NCBI RefSeq assembly: GCF_018687785.1
Contig: NZ_LTBL01000001.1
Span: 611,780-675,779 of the forward strand
Source: Methanovulcanius yangii
GTDB taxonomy: Archaea > Halobacteriota > Methanomicrobia > Methanomicrobiales > Methanomicrobiaceae
Length of the DNA stretch: 64,000 nt
Direction of reading: 5' to 3'
Shown: piece after piece, positions 1 to 9,731 of the stretch
How the letters are laid out: every line of letters starts with the position of its first letter
How positions within the stretch are numbered: the stretch's first letter is position 1
Translations under genes and position numbers: made by a program
The notes under the pieces: model-generated
Seen by the model: only the letters and a program-made list of their open reading frames with translations
The model's database searches: none
What the model was told of the DNA's origin: nothing

Positions 1-576
1 GCGGGTTACATAAAGTCCTATCAACCCAATGGTCCTGAAAGACATTTATTTCATTTACATGACGTCGATAACTATTTGGATATTACAATTGACATCCATC
101 CAGGAACAATTATTGCATATCCACAATCTGGCCAAAATATTATCGCCAGTAGTATTGATGAGTCAATTCATTTGACTAGGATATCCTTGGAAAAAGCGGT
201 AATGGAATTCATTCGTCTTCAAAAAGAATTCAATGTACAAATCGATTTACATACTTCAATTCATAGAGCGGAAATGATTAGTGATATTCATTACGCATTT
301 CCATTCTCTAAAATTCATTTGCCGCAATTTCAGGGCATTTCGAATGGATACTTCTATATCGATGGGAGTCCGGAAGATCATGGACATCAAGATATGGTGG
401 AGTTGGAAACGCATGATAAATTATCCGCATGTATCTTTGATGAATTTTTGAAACGATACAAAAATGATTCTGAATCGATAACCCAATTGATGGCAGATAT
501 CGAAGTTGTTGCAAATTACTTGCGAATAGCTAAAAGAAAATCTACTGATAATTCACGAGATTCGGAACATCATTAA
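1..576 (+). CDS. hypothetical protein, 5'-truncated by window edge
   Basis: The reading frame is open from the first base to a TAA at 574-576, so at least 191 residues are present and the true start lies outside the window. A TTG at 76 could serve as a start, but the frame upstream reads smoothly as protein. The chain is mixed alpha/beta in composition, rich in His and Ile, with no signal peptide or membrane segment, and ends in a short polar tail. I recognise no family. Codon use is AT-rich like the following 5 kb and unlike the GC-rich core to the right, which fits accessory DNA. Function unknown. Confidence 0.6.
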   Translation, partial: AGYIKSYQPNGPERHLFHLHDVDNYLDITIDIHPGTIIAYPQSGQNIIASSIDESIHLTRISLEKAVMEFIRLQKEFNVQIDLHTSIHRAEMISDIHYAFPFSKIHLPQFQGISNGYFYIDGSPEDHGHQDMVELETHDKLSACIFDEFLKRYKNDSESITQLMADIEVVANYLRIAKRKSTDNSRDSEHH

Positions 577-1070
577 ATTTACTGGATAAAAATTATGCAT
601 TAAGGGCCTTTTAGAAATTCCCCTTCACCTCAAATATTATCTAGATATTCCTTCTCGAAATTCTTTCATTATATGGGATAATTTTCAAAAAGGTAAAAAT
701 TGAGAGGATATTGATAATGTCAACTGCTGCTAAAAATAATTGTTGACAATCACATGGGTGTTATAGCACCATTTTTAGAATAAGACCCCAGTTTGATATT
801 GAAATTTTCCTGTAAAATCATTGAAAACACGTGAAATTCAGATATTTATACTCATCAACCGCCTGTTATTATCACAAGATTTGATAAATGATTGTTCATG
901 TCAACATGCGACGTATAGGGGCTTTGAAGGTTTTCAGCATGAATCCGAGACACTTTTTCTACCTCTATATGTTGGAGATCTCTTTCTCATCTTTTTCGAC
1001 TCGCTTTGGGAATAAAGCCAATGATGAATTGTTATGCTAACGGTTTACCGCAAAGAATCGAGGAATTTCC
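577..1070. other. AT-rich intergenic stretch, no gene seen
   Basis: About 500 bases of AT-rich sequence between the truncated gene and a GC-rich block. The only sizeable open frame (821-1015, TTG start, 64 codons) has no ribosome binding site and no protein-like composition, so I do not call it. I see no tRNA, repeat array or clear inverted repeat here. Confidence 0.5.
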
Positions 1071-1425
1071 GTGTCACGGTCGCGTGCCACCAAGACAGTA
1101 TGGACCTGGTAGATGAGAGTGACTACGACCCCGGTAGTGAGGAGAGGGCATAGGCCGCAATCGCCGGGAGAGAAAAAGGGTGCGGGAGGGGGGTGAGAGT
1201 GGGGCCGGTGGATAGCCCGTAGAAGCCGGAGCGGAACTGCGGAGCAGTGACGCGAAGGCGGTCACCTCGGTCAAGCTGCCGTAACTCGATTCCAGAGGAT
1301 GAGGTGGTCGGAAGTGGCAGAGATCCCGGACAAGGAGTATCACATCAGGCCCCTGTCTCGGTATTTTGGATGCGAGTCATGGATTCGCCCAGACGGAATC
1401 ACACATAATAATCTTGCGTGCATTA
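1071..1425. other. GC-rich structured block, possible ncRNA or group II intron remnant
   Basis: Composition switches abruptly from AT-rich to GC-rich near 1071 and back near 1425. Inside are adjacent and nested complementary arms on the plus strand: ACTGC/GCAGT around a 3-base loop at 1236-1248, GTGAC/GTCAC at 1247-1265 enclosing a GAAG-containing loop, and CACCTC (1263-1268) pairing with GAGGTG (1301-1306). No frame looks like protein. The arrangement is that of a folded RNA. It reminds me of the RNA part of a group II intron upstream of its reverse transcriptase, but no domain V-like hairpin and no reverse transcriptase follow, so it would be a truncated remnant. Identity uncertain. Confidence 0.35.
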
Positions 1426-1439
1426 GGAAGAAAATCGAC

Positions 1440-1449
1440 ATAAATATAT
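1440..1449 (+). promoter_or_regulatory. candidate TATA box
   Basis: ATAAATATAT at the end of the GC-rich block has the form of an archaeal TATA element. It lies about 50 bases before the ATG at 1502 and could drive the small ORF and the secreted protein gene that overlaps it. Confidence 0.35.
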
Positions 1450-1501
1450 GCAATGTCAATCAGGATCACTTACAATGCATTAATTGGCTTCATTTCAATT
1501 G

Positions 1502-1867
1502 ATGTACAGAAAAAACCCGGATAAAATCATAAATCTTAAAATAACGTCAGAATTCATCGATTCATTCGCGCATTCATTCAATTTGGATGAATATGGGGGG
1601 ACCAGTTACATCCATTCACTTGCCAACGGCATCTGTGACATGCATGATTTTTTCCATTATCGGCTAGAGATGAATGGATGTGTAGTGAAATATTCGAACG
1701 ATATTTTGCTCAATGGGTGCCATCCAAACTTACGGACTCGACCATCAGGTAATTCTGGTGAATTTATCGATAGGTCGTTTCATGCGGCAGATATCATTTG
1801 TTCTTCTCTCGTTCCGAGAACATCCGACACCGATGTGTCAAAGTCAAATGAGGTTGAAGAACGATGA
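1502..1867 (+). CDS. small hypothetical protein
   Basis: A 121-codon frame from the ATG at 1502 (a TTG at 1484 is an alternative). Its stop overlaps the start of the next gene as ATGA at 1864-1867, the usual sign of translational coupling, and a TATA-like element lies upstream; these two points are the whole case for it. The product is soluble, without signal peptide, with scattered Cys and His but no recognisable metal site. No family recognised. It may equally be a chance frame in the leader of the secreted protein gene. Confidence 0.35.
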   Translation: MYRKNPDKIINLKITSEFIDSFAHSFNLDEYGGTSYIHSLANGICDMHDFFHYRLEMNGCVVKYSNDILLNGCHPNLRTRPSGNSGEFIDRSFHAADIICSSLVPRTSDTDVSKSNEVEER

Positions 1868-4800
1868 AATGGAATGTTCCAAAGATCCTACTGGCATTGT
1901 TAGTAGTGATTTCATGTGTACAGATCGTGAATGCCGAGATTATCTTTGAAGATGATTTTGAGCAATATGCAATAGGCGCCAATCCTATTGATTGGGCGAG
2001 TGCATTTGGTATCTCATCTGAAGTATCTGCTGATCCAGCTTCAGTTGATGGCCAATCGTTCCAACTGGTAGGTGGTTCAAACTGGGCGAGGGGTGAATAT
2101 CACGTGGTTTCTTCTCTTCCGGAGCGGGTGGCTTTGGAAGGATCAGTTTACATGACCAGTGCCGCAAGTACCAGAAGGGCGGATCTAGGTTTCCTATACC
2201 CCTCGTCTCCTTACCTATATACCGAAAATAAGGTAACATTCAATGGTAATGAAGAGATCTGGTGGTATGGAAAGGAAAGTGTGAAACTTGGTACATGGGA
2301 ACCCTGCAAATGGTATCACGTGAGAGTTGAGATAGACTTTTCTCAAGAATTAGCTGACATTTTCATTGATGGGCAACAGGTTGCAAGCAAAGTTGAGGCT
2401 TATTCCGAAGATTCCCTCCCTCGTCCTCTAGGACATTGGGGACTCAGCACTGGAAATTTTGCATCTGATGGCGGATATAACACAATCTATTTGGATAATG
2501 TGAAGATTGAAAAGATTGAAGGTGGGGAATTAATCGGTAATATCGTCTGGCAAGACAATTTCGAAAGCTACACTTCTCTCCCAACGGAAAAATATGAATT
2601 TATTAGCTCTGGTTTTAGTATAATCGAAGAAAATGGAAATAAAGCGCTGAGGCATTATTCAAATTCTGTAGGTAACTACCAAATGATGCCCAAAAATCTG
2701 CAAATTGAGTCTAAAAATTACGAAGTCGTTTATCGATGCAAATGTAATCTATGGTCCGGTGTTCATGCATTTATTATGAATCAGACCTCTTTTTCCTTTG
2801 ATTACGTAAATGAGAGAGTAGGATTTTATGGAGATGGATTTTCTCTGACCTACCCTCCTTTTGTCAGATTATATTCAAACGGCTTCAATCCAGCATATCC
2901 CCCCCGACCCGATGGCCATATAACATTACCTGACATGAATTTTTACCTTAAATGGGGAAGCATAATACGACATACCAATGATGTTGGTGGAACGAATGAC
3001 TGGAGATGGGTGAAATTAGTCTCAGATGAAGCAAATATTACGCTGTATTATGGAGGAATGGGGGGCACTCCAAATTGGGAACACATAATAACTATACCGC
3101 ATGGCCAAGGCAATGAAAATCCTCCGTATTATCCAGTTTTTGATTGGCAGTCGTTTACTGGATATATCGACGACATTACAATTACAGTCTATCCATCAAC
3201 TCCCTCGGATTTCCCCGATTTGGTAATCACAGACATTTCGTGGGACAATCAAAATGTTCAACAGGGGGATGAGGTCTTAATTTCCTACACCATCCAAAAC
3301 ACCGGGAACGCCGACGCAGCAGCATTCGACTGCAAACTCTACGTGGACGATGTTGAAGTCGACGTCGACTCGATAGATCAACTCGCTGCAGGGGCCTCTA
3401 TGGATGGCTCATTCGCTTCCCCGTGGACGGCAACGGCCGGGACCCACACTGTCAAGGGGGAAGCCGATTGGCAGGACGTGATTGCGGAAAGTGATGAAGG
3501 GAATAACATTTTGACTAGGACGATTGAAGTCGCGGAAGATTATGCGTATGACCCGAATGGGAAGGTTGAAATTGCCATTCAGTCTGGGGGATCGAGCGGT
3601 AGAATCTTCAAAAAAGGAGACCTGATTTTCCTTTCAGGAACGAATACAGCCTCTGATTATGTTTATTTATCCATCATTGGTCCGAATCTGCCGGAGAATG
3701 GAGGTTCACTTACCAATCCGCAGATATCTGTGGTTGACTCTGACCCAACAACATTCACCAGGGTCCAAGTAGACTCCGATGGAACATGGGATTATGTGTG
3801 GCTTACTGAGGGCAAGGAAGTCCTAGACGATGGTGGAGTTTATACAATTTACGCGAAACCAGTTCCGAAAATATATGTGGGAACTATAGGATATGTTGGC
3901 AACTTCGCACATGACTGGGATTGTTTATTCTTCATGAACGATGAGGGTGATGTGGTCACTCCTCATGAATATCCACCACAATGGTATCTGAATTATGAAT
4001 ATCCTCTATGGCTATGGTTTTACGATGAGGAGATTAGCAAATACAAATTAACACTCCCAGTAAATTTGGTCTGGCAAAATGCAAGCCTCGATCTTGTAAA
4101 AAAAGTGATGCAAGAAAGAGATGAAGAATGGAAAGAAGTAGCAACTGTACCGTATTTTGATGTTCCCATGGCACATAGATTAAAAATTTATGACGGTGTT
4201 TGGAGTGATTGGGATCCAAATTATAATATGGTAAATGGTCTTTTGGATTTTGTCTCTAATCCTCTTGGACGGGATCATCTAGAAATGTACCTATTACCTG
4301 ACGGTAACATAGTTGGAAATGCTCATCATGATGATGCGGTCCCCCATAAAGGAGTACTTCCCGAATTTACTGAAAAAATGATTAAAGATTATTTCTTACC
4401 CCCCCTATGGGAATCAAGCATTTACCTGCTTCAAAATGCCCAATCCGAACCCTATAGTGATGGGTGGGCATCCGTCTTAGAATATAATCCAGATAATCTA
4501 CCTAATCCAGAGTATTACTCGGAGCTTGCCGTTGAATGTCCTGTAGAGCTGTATGCCTATGACTCATCAGGTAATCTTGTTGCAAGTAAGGACTACCAAA
4601 TCCCCGGTTCCTATTACTATCCAAAGACAGATTCGCAACCTCAGCGGATATTCATTTTCGGTGATACAGAAGGCTATATTTTTAAAATACTAGCCAATGA
4701 GGAAGATCCTGAATTTGTTGAGATGGGTGACAATTCGTTCAACCTTTCTGTAATTAGGAGCACGGGCGCCGGTTTCATAAAAATTGGTTTTAAAAATGTA

Positions 4801-5598
4801 AAAATTACTGAAAATACCGTGGCAACAATCGTAGGTGGAGAATTGGGGGCGAATACGGTATTAATCGTTGATACAGAGGGAGATGGAAGCCAGGAAATGA
4901 TGCTACCTGATACCCTTATCGATAGCTATCAGGCTATCGTAAACCATGCTCCGACAATCGATTCCATCAGCGACTATGAAGTCATTGCAGGAAATGAACT
5001 CACGCTCACCATTAGCTATCAGGATGAAGACGAGGACCCCCTCACCACCGCCTTCACCACCACCCTCCCGAACGGAAACGAGATAGCAGGGCTTCCAGAG
5101 GGCGCGACCTTCGACGGCGAAGTCTTCTCATGGACTCCGACCCGGTGCCAGGGTGGGATCTCTGAATTCGTATTCGAAGTCTCCGATGGCGGGCTGAAGG
5201 AAACCGAAACCTTCACCATCGAGGTGATCGTCCCGGTCGCCATCGATATTGACCCTGACATGCTCAACCTCAAGAGCAACGGGCCGTACATCACCACCTA
5301 CATCGAGCTGCCGGACTGCTATGACCCGGCGACAACCGATGCCCTCTCCTGCTGCCTCGACTGCGACCACGGACACTTCGAGGTTCTGGCGGACGCCCCC
5401 TGCGGTGTCGATGATTACGACGCCGACGGCATCCCCGATATGATGGTGAAGTTTAGCCGCGAGCAAATGGTTATGGATTTTTCTGTCGTGGACTTTGAAA
5501 CTGAGGGGAAGTTTGCCGAGGTGTCGATGACGCTGAGTGGAACGACGAGTGATGGCATCCGATTCGTCGGAGAAGACATTATTCAGGTACGGATATAA
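1864..5598 (+). CDS. large secreted modular surface protein (CARDB, DUF3821-like, Ig-like domains)
   Basis: 1244 residues with a Sec signal peptide (residues 1-24, cut after VNA). Two similar beta-rich modules follow, each opening with a D-[DN]-F-E-x-Y motif (about 25-215 and 224-445; concanavalin/LamG-like). Next come a CARDB adhesion domain (about 450-555), a segment like methanogen DUF3821 domains (about 560-690, TxxYxxIxGPNLP), a long unassigned region (690-1020), a cadherin/He_PIG-type Ig domain (about 1030-1123) and a C-terminal module with a D-x-D-x-DG calcium-like loop (DYDADGIPD). No membrane anchor or PGF-type sorting tail is visible, so it is probably released or bound non-covalently to the cell surface. 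GC content jumps at the CARDB and Ig/C-terminal modules, suggesting domain shuffling. Role probably adhesion or polysaccharide binding; substrate unknown. Confidence 0.8.
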   Translation: MKWNVPKILLALLVVISCVQIVNAEIIFEDDFEQYAIGANPIDWASAFGISSEVSADPASVDGQSFQLVGGSNWARGEYHVVSSLPERVALEGSVYMTSAASTRRADLGFLYPSSPYLYTENKVTFNGNEEIWWYGKESVKLGTWEPCKWYHVRVEIDFSQELADIFIDGQQVASKVEAYSEDSLPRPLGHWGLSTGNFASDGGYNTIYLDNVKIEKIEGGELIGNIVWQDNFESYTSLPTEKYEFISSGFSIIEENGNKALRHYSNSVGNYQMMPKNLQIESKNYEVVYRCKCNLWSGVHAFIMNQTSFSFDYVNERVGFYGDGFSLTYPPFVRLYSNGFNPAYPPRPDGHITLPDMNFYLKWGSIIRHTNDVGGTNDWRWVKLVSDEANITLYYGGMGGTPNWEHIITIPHGQGNENPPYYPVFDWQSFTGYIDDITITVYPSTPSDFPDLVITDISWDNQNVQQGDEVLISYTIQNTGNADAAAFDCKLYVDDVEVDVDSIDQLAAGASMDGSFASPWTATAGTHTVKGEADWQDVIAESDEGNNILTRTIEVAEDYAYDPNGKVEIAIQSGGSSGRIFKKGDLIFLSGTNTASDYVYLSIIGPNLPENGGSLTNPQISVVDSDPTTFTRVQVDSDGTWDYVWLTEGKEVLDDGGVYTIYAKPVPKIYVGTIGYVGNFAHDWDCLFFMNDEGDVVTPHEYPPQWYLNYEYPLWLWFYDEEISKYKLTLPVNLVWQNASLDLVKKVMQERDEEWKEVATVPYFDVPMAHRLKIYDGVWSDWDPNYNMVNGLLDFVSNPLGRDHLEMYLLPDGNIVGNAHHDDAVPHKGVLPEFTEKMIKDYFLPPLWESSIYLLQNAQSEPYSDGWASVLEYNPDNLPNPEYYSELAVECPVELYAYDSSGNLVASKDYQIPGSYYYPKTDSQPQRIFIFGDTEGYIFKILANEEDPEFVEMGDNSFNLSVIRSTGAGFIKIGFKNVKITENTVATIVGGELGANTVLIVDTEGDGSQEMMLPDTLIDSYQAIVNHAPTIDSISDYEVIAGNELTLTISYQDEDEDPLTTAFTTTLPNGNEIAGLPEGATFDGEVFSWTPTRCQGGISEFVFEVSDGGLKETETFTIEVIVPVAIDIDPDMLNLKSNGPYITTYIELPDCYDPATTDALSCCLDCDHGHFEVLADAPCGVDDYDADGIPDMMVKFSREQMVMDFSVVDFETEGKFAEVSMTLSGTTSDGIRFVGEDIIQVRI

Positions 5599-5758
5599 TT
5601 ACCCTCACTTTTCTTTTTTCCAATAAGATGAGATGAGAAAAATTCTCTAATGCCGAATCGATCCGAATCCGGTAGAGATCTTGCGAATATGGCCTAAAGA
5701 TTCTTAAATCATATCTCATTAAGGAACCCTTTTGATAATCACTAGGTATAACACAATT

Positions 5759-5769
5759 ATTTATATATT
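5759..5769 (+). promoter_or_regulatory. TATA box of the serine recombinase gene
   Basis: ATTTATATATT lies about 32-42 bases before the ATG at 5801, the spacing expected for an archaeal promoter with a short leader. Confidence 0.5.
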
Positions 5770-5800
5770 GAAGTGAAGATCATTATCATAAGGGATACAT

Positions 5801-6385
5801 ATGATAATTGGATATGCACGTACATCATTAGCGTCGGAAAATATTGAAAATCAACTTTCAATATTGCTGCAAAAAGGAGTTCATAGAGAAAATATCTTTA
5901 TGGATGTGGGGGTTTCTGGATCAGTATCCCCATTTACGCGGCCTGGCTTTCAAAGATTATTTGATACCGTGAAAAATTCTAAAATTGATTATCTTTATGT
6001 CTATGAACTCTCTAGGCTTTCCCGTGATTTAACGGATACCCTCAATATTCTTAGAGATTTAGACAGGCTTGGTGTTTGTGTCGAAAGCCTGTCACCAAAT
6101 GAATCATGGCTAAATTGCGATCCTAGTATTAAGCAACTCATCGTTTCAGTCCTGGGCTGGTGCGCTCAACGCGAACGGGAGAACCTCGTTGAACGCACAA
6201 AGGTTGGAATGTCAAGAGCACGAGCTGAAGGCAAGCACATTGGAAGGCCCTACAAAAAAATCGACTGGAAATATGTGTATTATCTCCATTCTGAAGGAAT
6301 GAATTTCAAAGAAATTGCCGACAAAATTGATGTTCCATATTCAACGTTTATGCGAAGAAAACAGGCAATAAATAAGAACTCATAA
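5801..6385 (+). CDS. serine recombinase (resolvase/invertase family)
   Basis: 194 residues, typical length for a small serine recombinase. The N-terminus GYARTS gives the nucleophile Ser9; the catalytic arginine region is ELSRLSRDL, and the helix E/hinge has RAEGKHIGRP before a C-terminal helix-turn-helix (about 148-190). It acts by site-specific DNA cleavage through a phosphoserine link, and could invert or resolve DNA or move an element. It sits 73 bases upstream of the DISARM-like operon in the same direction and has AT-rich codon use. Together with the tyrosine recombinase at 23.2-24.4 kb it brackets the defence genes. Target sites not identified. Confidence 0.9.
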   Translation: MIIGYARTSLASENIENQLSILLQKGVHRENIFMDVGVSGSVSPFTRPGFQRLFDTVKNSKIDYLYVYELSRLSRDLTDTLNILRDLDRLGVCVESLSPNESWLNCDPSIKQLIVSVLGWCAQRERENLVERTKVGMSRARAEGKHIGRPYKKIDWKYVYYLHSEGMNFKEIADKIDVPYSTFMRRKQAINKNS

Positions 6386-6458
6386 TCATGGATATTATCT
6401 CTTTTCCGTTAGCTCTCTAGTTAGTCACGTTTAAGCTTGCCTTTGTGCATCTTTATTC

Positions 6459-9400
6459 ATGCAGATTCCTGTTCCCGGCCAATGTGTTATCGTACGTAAA
6501 CGCCCTGCAGTCGTTCGTGACTCATATGAAAGTTGCTCTGGCTCAGATGGAACAGTTCTTCACTTGATTTCGGTTGAATATATTGATGAACATGAATATC
6601 CCCGTGAGGATAGTGTTATCTGGGAACGGGAAATTAACGCAGAGGTTTTTTCTTCCTTCTCATTTCCGGAGATTGCAGATATTTCTCTCCAGCCGGATCC
6701 GCCTGAGCGGTTTCATGCATTTATTGACGCATTGAGATGGACCGGCCAGGGATCTTATTGCTACAATGGCGATAATGTTGAATATCTGCCCTCGGATTTA
6801 CTCTCCCCTTCATTCAGTGCGGTTCAGGTTGAGGATTATCAGCTGTATCCTGTTCTCAAGGCACTGGCAATGCCTCGTACAAATCTCCTCCTAGCTGATG
6901 ATGTAGGTCTTGGAAAAACAATCGAAGCAGGCCTGATTGCCCAGGAGCTGATCCGCCAGAAACGGATCCGCAGGATGATCATAATTTGTCCCTCTTCTCT
7001 TCAGATTCAATGGCAGGATGAGATGAAAGAGAAATTCAATATCGATTTCACGATTCTCGATAGTGCCCAGGTTTTTAGGATGCAGCGTGAAGTAGGGGTT
7101 GATGCGAATCCATGGAAGATGTATCCAAGGATCATCGTATCCATGGATTATCTGAAACAACCGGATATTCTCAACCAGTTTATTGCAACATCCCAGCAGC
7201 TGGGTTCAAGGGATTCTGCAATGCTCCCTTGGGATCTTTTAATCGTTGACGAGGCGCATAATTTCTCTCCGTCAAGGTTTGCAGACGACAGCCAGCGTTG
7301 TTCTATGCTTCGTGAAGTGGCGATGTATTGTGATCATCACCTATTCCTCAGTGCGACACCGCATAATGGCTATACTGTATCTTTTACTGGCCTTCTTGAG
7401 ATGCTTGATCCTATACGGTTTCAACAGAAGAGCGTTCTCGAGGAAGAGGATATGTCGAATATAGGGGAGATCATGGTTCGGAGAATGAAAGAGGATCTCA
7501 ATACGGACCAAGATAATCCTCGGTTCCCACGAAGGAATATCAAAGGTATTGCACTTGAGTTCCCGGAGGAAGAAACCCGCATATACGATGCACTCCGCGC
7601 ATATAGAAACGGAGTTTCCCGTCAGATGGCGCGTTACGGGAAAGGTGAACGGGTAGTCGCGGAATTTATTTTTTCCGTCCTGACAAAACGCCTTCTTTCA
7701 AGCTCATATGCCTTTGCAAAGACATGGTGGGATCATGTCGAAGGGACAGGCCTCGAGGGATTTGGATTTGAAGAGGCTGATGCTTCAATGAAACGGGCCC
7801 TAACACCGGTTGAAGATGATATGGAAAAAGATCAGCGGGATCTCGATGCCGTGAGGCATGGGGGTGGGTGGCTGTCAAAATACCGTGATATCGTAGCCCC
7901 CTATCAGGCTGAGATCACGAGGCAGCTTGAGCGTATGGGTTGGGGACGTCGTGCAATTCTTCAGAACATCGATGAGCAGCCATCATTTCCCAGCGATATA
8001 AAATTCGAGAGTCTTCTGACATGGATCCGGGATAATCTGATGGAGGGTTCCTTATTCCGATCCGATGAGAGGGTCATCATATTTACCGAATATAAAAATA
8101 CTCTCGATTATCTTGTAGCGCGGTTTAGAGCTGCAGGGATTGACGAGCCTTATCTCCAGACTCTCTATGGTGGTGCAAGTACAGAGCACAGGCGTGGAAT
8201 CAAAAACGCGTTTAATGATCCGGCATCTCAACTTCGGATTCTTTTAGCAACAGAAGTAGCATCAGAGGGTTTGAACCTGCAACAGTCCTGCAGGTATGTA
8301 ATCCATCAGGAGATCCCCTGGAACCCAATGCGCCTTGAACAGAGAAATGGAAGGGTTGACCGTCATGGCCAGTCGCGAGATGTAACGATATTCCACTTTG
8401 TATCGGATCAGGTGGAGGAACTGAAGTTTCTGGACTTCATTGTAAAAAAGGTGGATACCGTCAGAGAGGATCTGGGGAGTGTGGGCAAGGTCCTTGATGA
8501 TGCGGTACTAGAATATTTTTCAAAAGGATCCGTCACCCAGACCGATGTGGATACCCGTATTGAACTTACCCATCAGTATACTGATGAATCGAATGATACC
8601 TCACATGCAAAACGCGGTTCTGAGACGGAGTACGAGTCTGCGGTTGGAACCTATGATCAGACAATGGGGGCTCTTGGCATCACAGAGACGTCTCTTGCCC
8701 GATTGCTGGATCAGGCGATGCACCTGGAAAACGGAGACCTTGAATTCCAGGGTGAAGGTATTTGGCGAATCAGGAAGATGCCTCCTCACTGGAAAAATCT
8801 GATTGAAAATACCATTCTGATCAGCGGGAATGGCGCACAGGGGGCTCAACCGAAAATTGTTTTTTCCCCTGAGCGTGTCCAAGAAAAGGTAAATGGACGG
8901 ATGATCTTTCACCCTGGCAGCGATTCACGCCTGTTAATGCTCGGTCATCCAATGATGCAGCGTGCACTATCAACATTCCGCCGTAGGGTATGGCTCTCAC
9001 CGAATGAGTCCGGTCTCAGAAGGTGGACGGTGGAGAGAGGGGTTCTGCCGGATAGTACCCAGGCAGTGTTCTATCTTTCGTATGATATCGCCCTGAGGAA
9101 TCAGCTTGGCGAGCGGTTCCATACTGGTATTCTTGAGGTACCTGTGGGATTTGGGACAGAGATGTGGATATTGGGTGAAGATGACAGTGAGAAGATCCGG
9201 ATGTCGGTTTCATCGGATATGGAGGATGCGGATGTGGCGAGGGCCCGTGCCTCCATTGCTTCCCATTGGTTTGGTGTTCAACGATATGCCGATGAACTGA
9301 AAAGTGGCATCATATCCTCCCTCAATGATACCGTAGGAGATGAGTTGCAGAAGCACTATCATCTTGAGGAAAAAGAGCAACTTCGACTCTTTGCGGAGCG

Positions 9401-9731
9401 GCGGCGTTCTCTCGAATTGCGCAAGGATGATAGGTCAATAGCAAAACTGAAAAAGGAATTGCTCCGCGCCAAAGAGAAGGCAACACAACTCACCTTTGAT
9501 CCTGAAGAGAATCTACTCAGAAAGCAGGAGCTAGAGCTATTAAAAGAGAGAGTGAGTGAGAAGGAGTGGGAGCGTCAGCATGATCACCTTGAGCGGCTAA
9601 AGGAACGGCTTGCCCGTGAAGAGGACAGAATCATTAACCGTGTATTGCCGGGTCGATATAGTTTAGATAAGGATGGTATTGAGTTCCATCCGGTGGCCGT
9701 TCATGTTATTGTAAACAGGAGTGATGCCTGA
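6459..9731 (+). CDS. drmD: SNF2-family helicase, DISARM DrmD-like
   Basis: 1090 residues. SF2/SNF2 ATPase motifs are all present: Walker A GLGKT at 150-154, DEAH at 264-267, SATPH at 298-302, and motif VI QRNGRVDRHGQ at 628-638. A charged coiled coil (about 960-1060) precedes the C-terminus. Size, motif spacing and its position directly before a giant adenine methylase match DrmD of class 1 DISARM, an ATP-driven translocase in a restriction-like antiphage system. The stop overlaps the methylase start by one base (TGATG), so the two are co-translated. A TTTAAG element 24-29 bases before the ATG suggests a near-leaderless message. The closest alternative is an unrelated HepA/RapA-like helicase; the neighbour makes DrmD more likely. 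Confidence 0.75.
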   Translation: MQIPVPGQCVIVRKRPAVVRDSYESCSGSDGTVLHLISVEYIDEHEYPREDSVIWEREINAEVFSSFSFPEIADISLQPDPPERFHAFIDALRWTGQGSYCYNGDNVEYLPSDLLSPSFSAVQVEDYQLYPVLKALAMPRTNLLLADDVGLGKTIEAGLIAQELIRQKRIRRMIIICPSSLQIQWQDEMKEKFNIDFTILDSAQVFRMQREVGVDANPWKMYPRIIVSMDYLKQPDILNQFIATSQQLGSRDSAMLPWDLLIVDEAHNFSPSRFADDSQRCSMLREVAMYCDHHLFLSATPHNGYTVSFTGLLEMLDPIRFQQKSVLEEEDMSNIGEIMVRRMKEDLNTDQDNPRFPRRNIKGIALEFPEEETRIYDALRAYRNGVSRQMARYGKGERVVAEFIFSVLTKRLLSSSYAFAKTWWDHVEGTGLEGFGFEEADASMKRALTPVEDDMEKDQRDLDAVRHGGGWLSKYRDIVAPYQAEITRQLERMGWGRRAILQNIDEQPSFPSDIKFESLLTWIRDNLMEGSLFRSDERVIIFTEYKNTLDYLVARFRAAGIDEPYLQTLYGGASTEHRRGIKNAFNDPASQLRILLATEVASEGLNLQQSCRYVIHQEIPWNPMRLEQRNGRVDRHGQSRDVTIFHFVSDQVEELKFLDFIVKKVDTVREDLGSVGKVLDDAVLEYFSKGSVTQTDVDTRIELTHQYTDESNDTSHAKRGSETEYESAVGTYDQTMGALGITETSLARLLDQAMHLENGDLEFQGEGIWRIRKMPPHWKNLIENTILISGNGAQGAQPKIVFSPERVQEKVNGRMIFHPGSDSRLLMLGHPMMQRALSTFRRRVWLSPNESGLRRWTVERGVLPDSTQAVFYLSYDIALRNQLGERFHTGILEVPVGFGTEMWILGEDDSEKIRMSVSSDMEDADVARARASIASHWFGVQRYADELKSGIISSLNDTVGDELQKHYHLEEKEQLRLFAERRRSLELRKDDRSIAKLKKELLRAKEKATQLTFDPEENLLRKQELELLKERVSEKEWERQHDHLERLKERLAREEDRIINRVLPGRYSLDKDGIEFHPVAVHVIVNRSDA

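Noticed and set aside
1074-1343. 89-codon minus-strand frame in the GC-rich block
   Set aside because: Pro/Ser/Arg-rich low-quality sequence running through hairpin arms; better explained by structured RNA.
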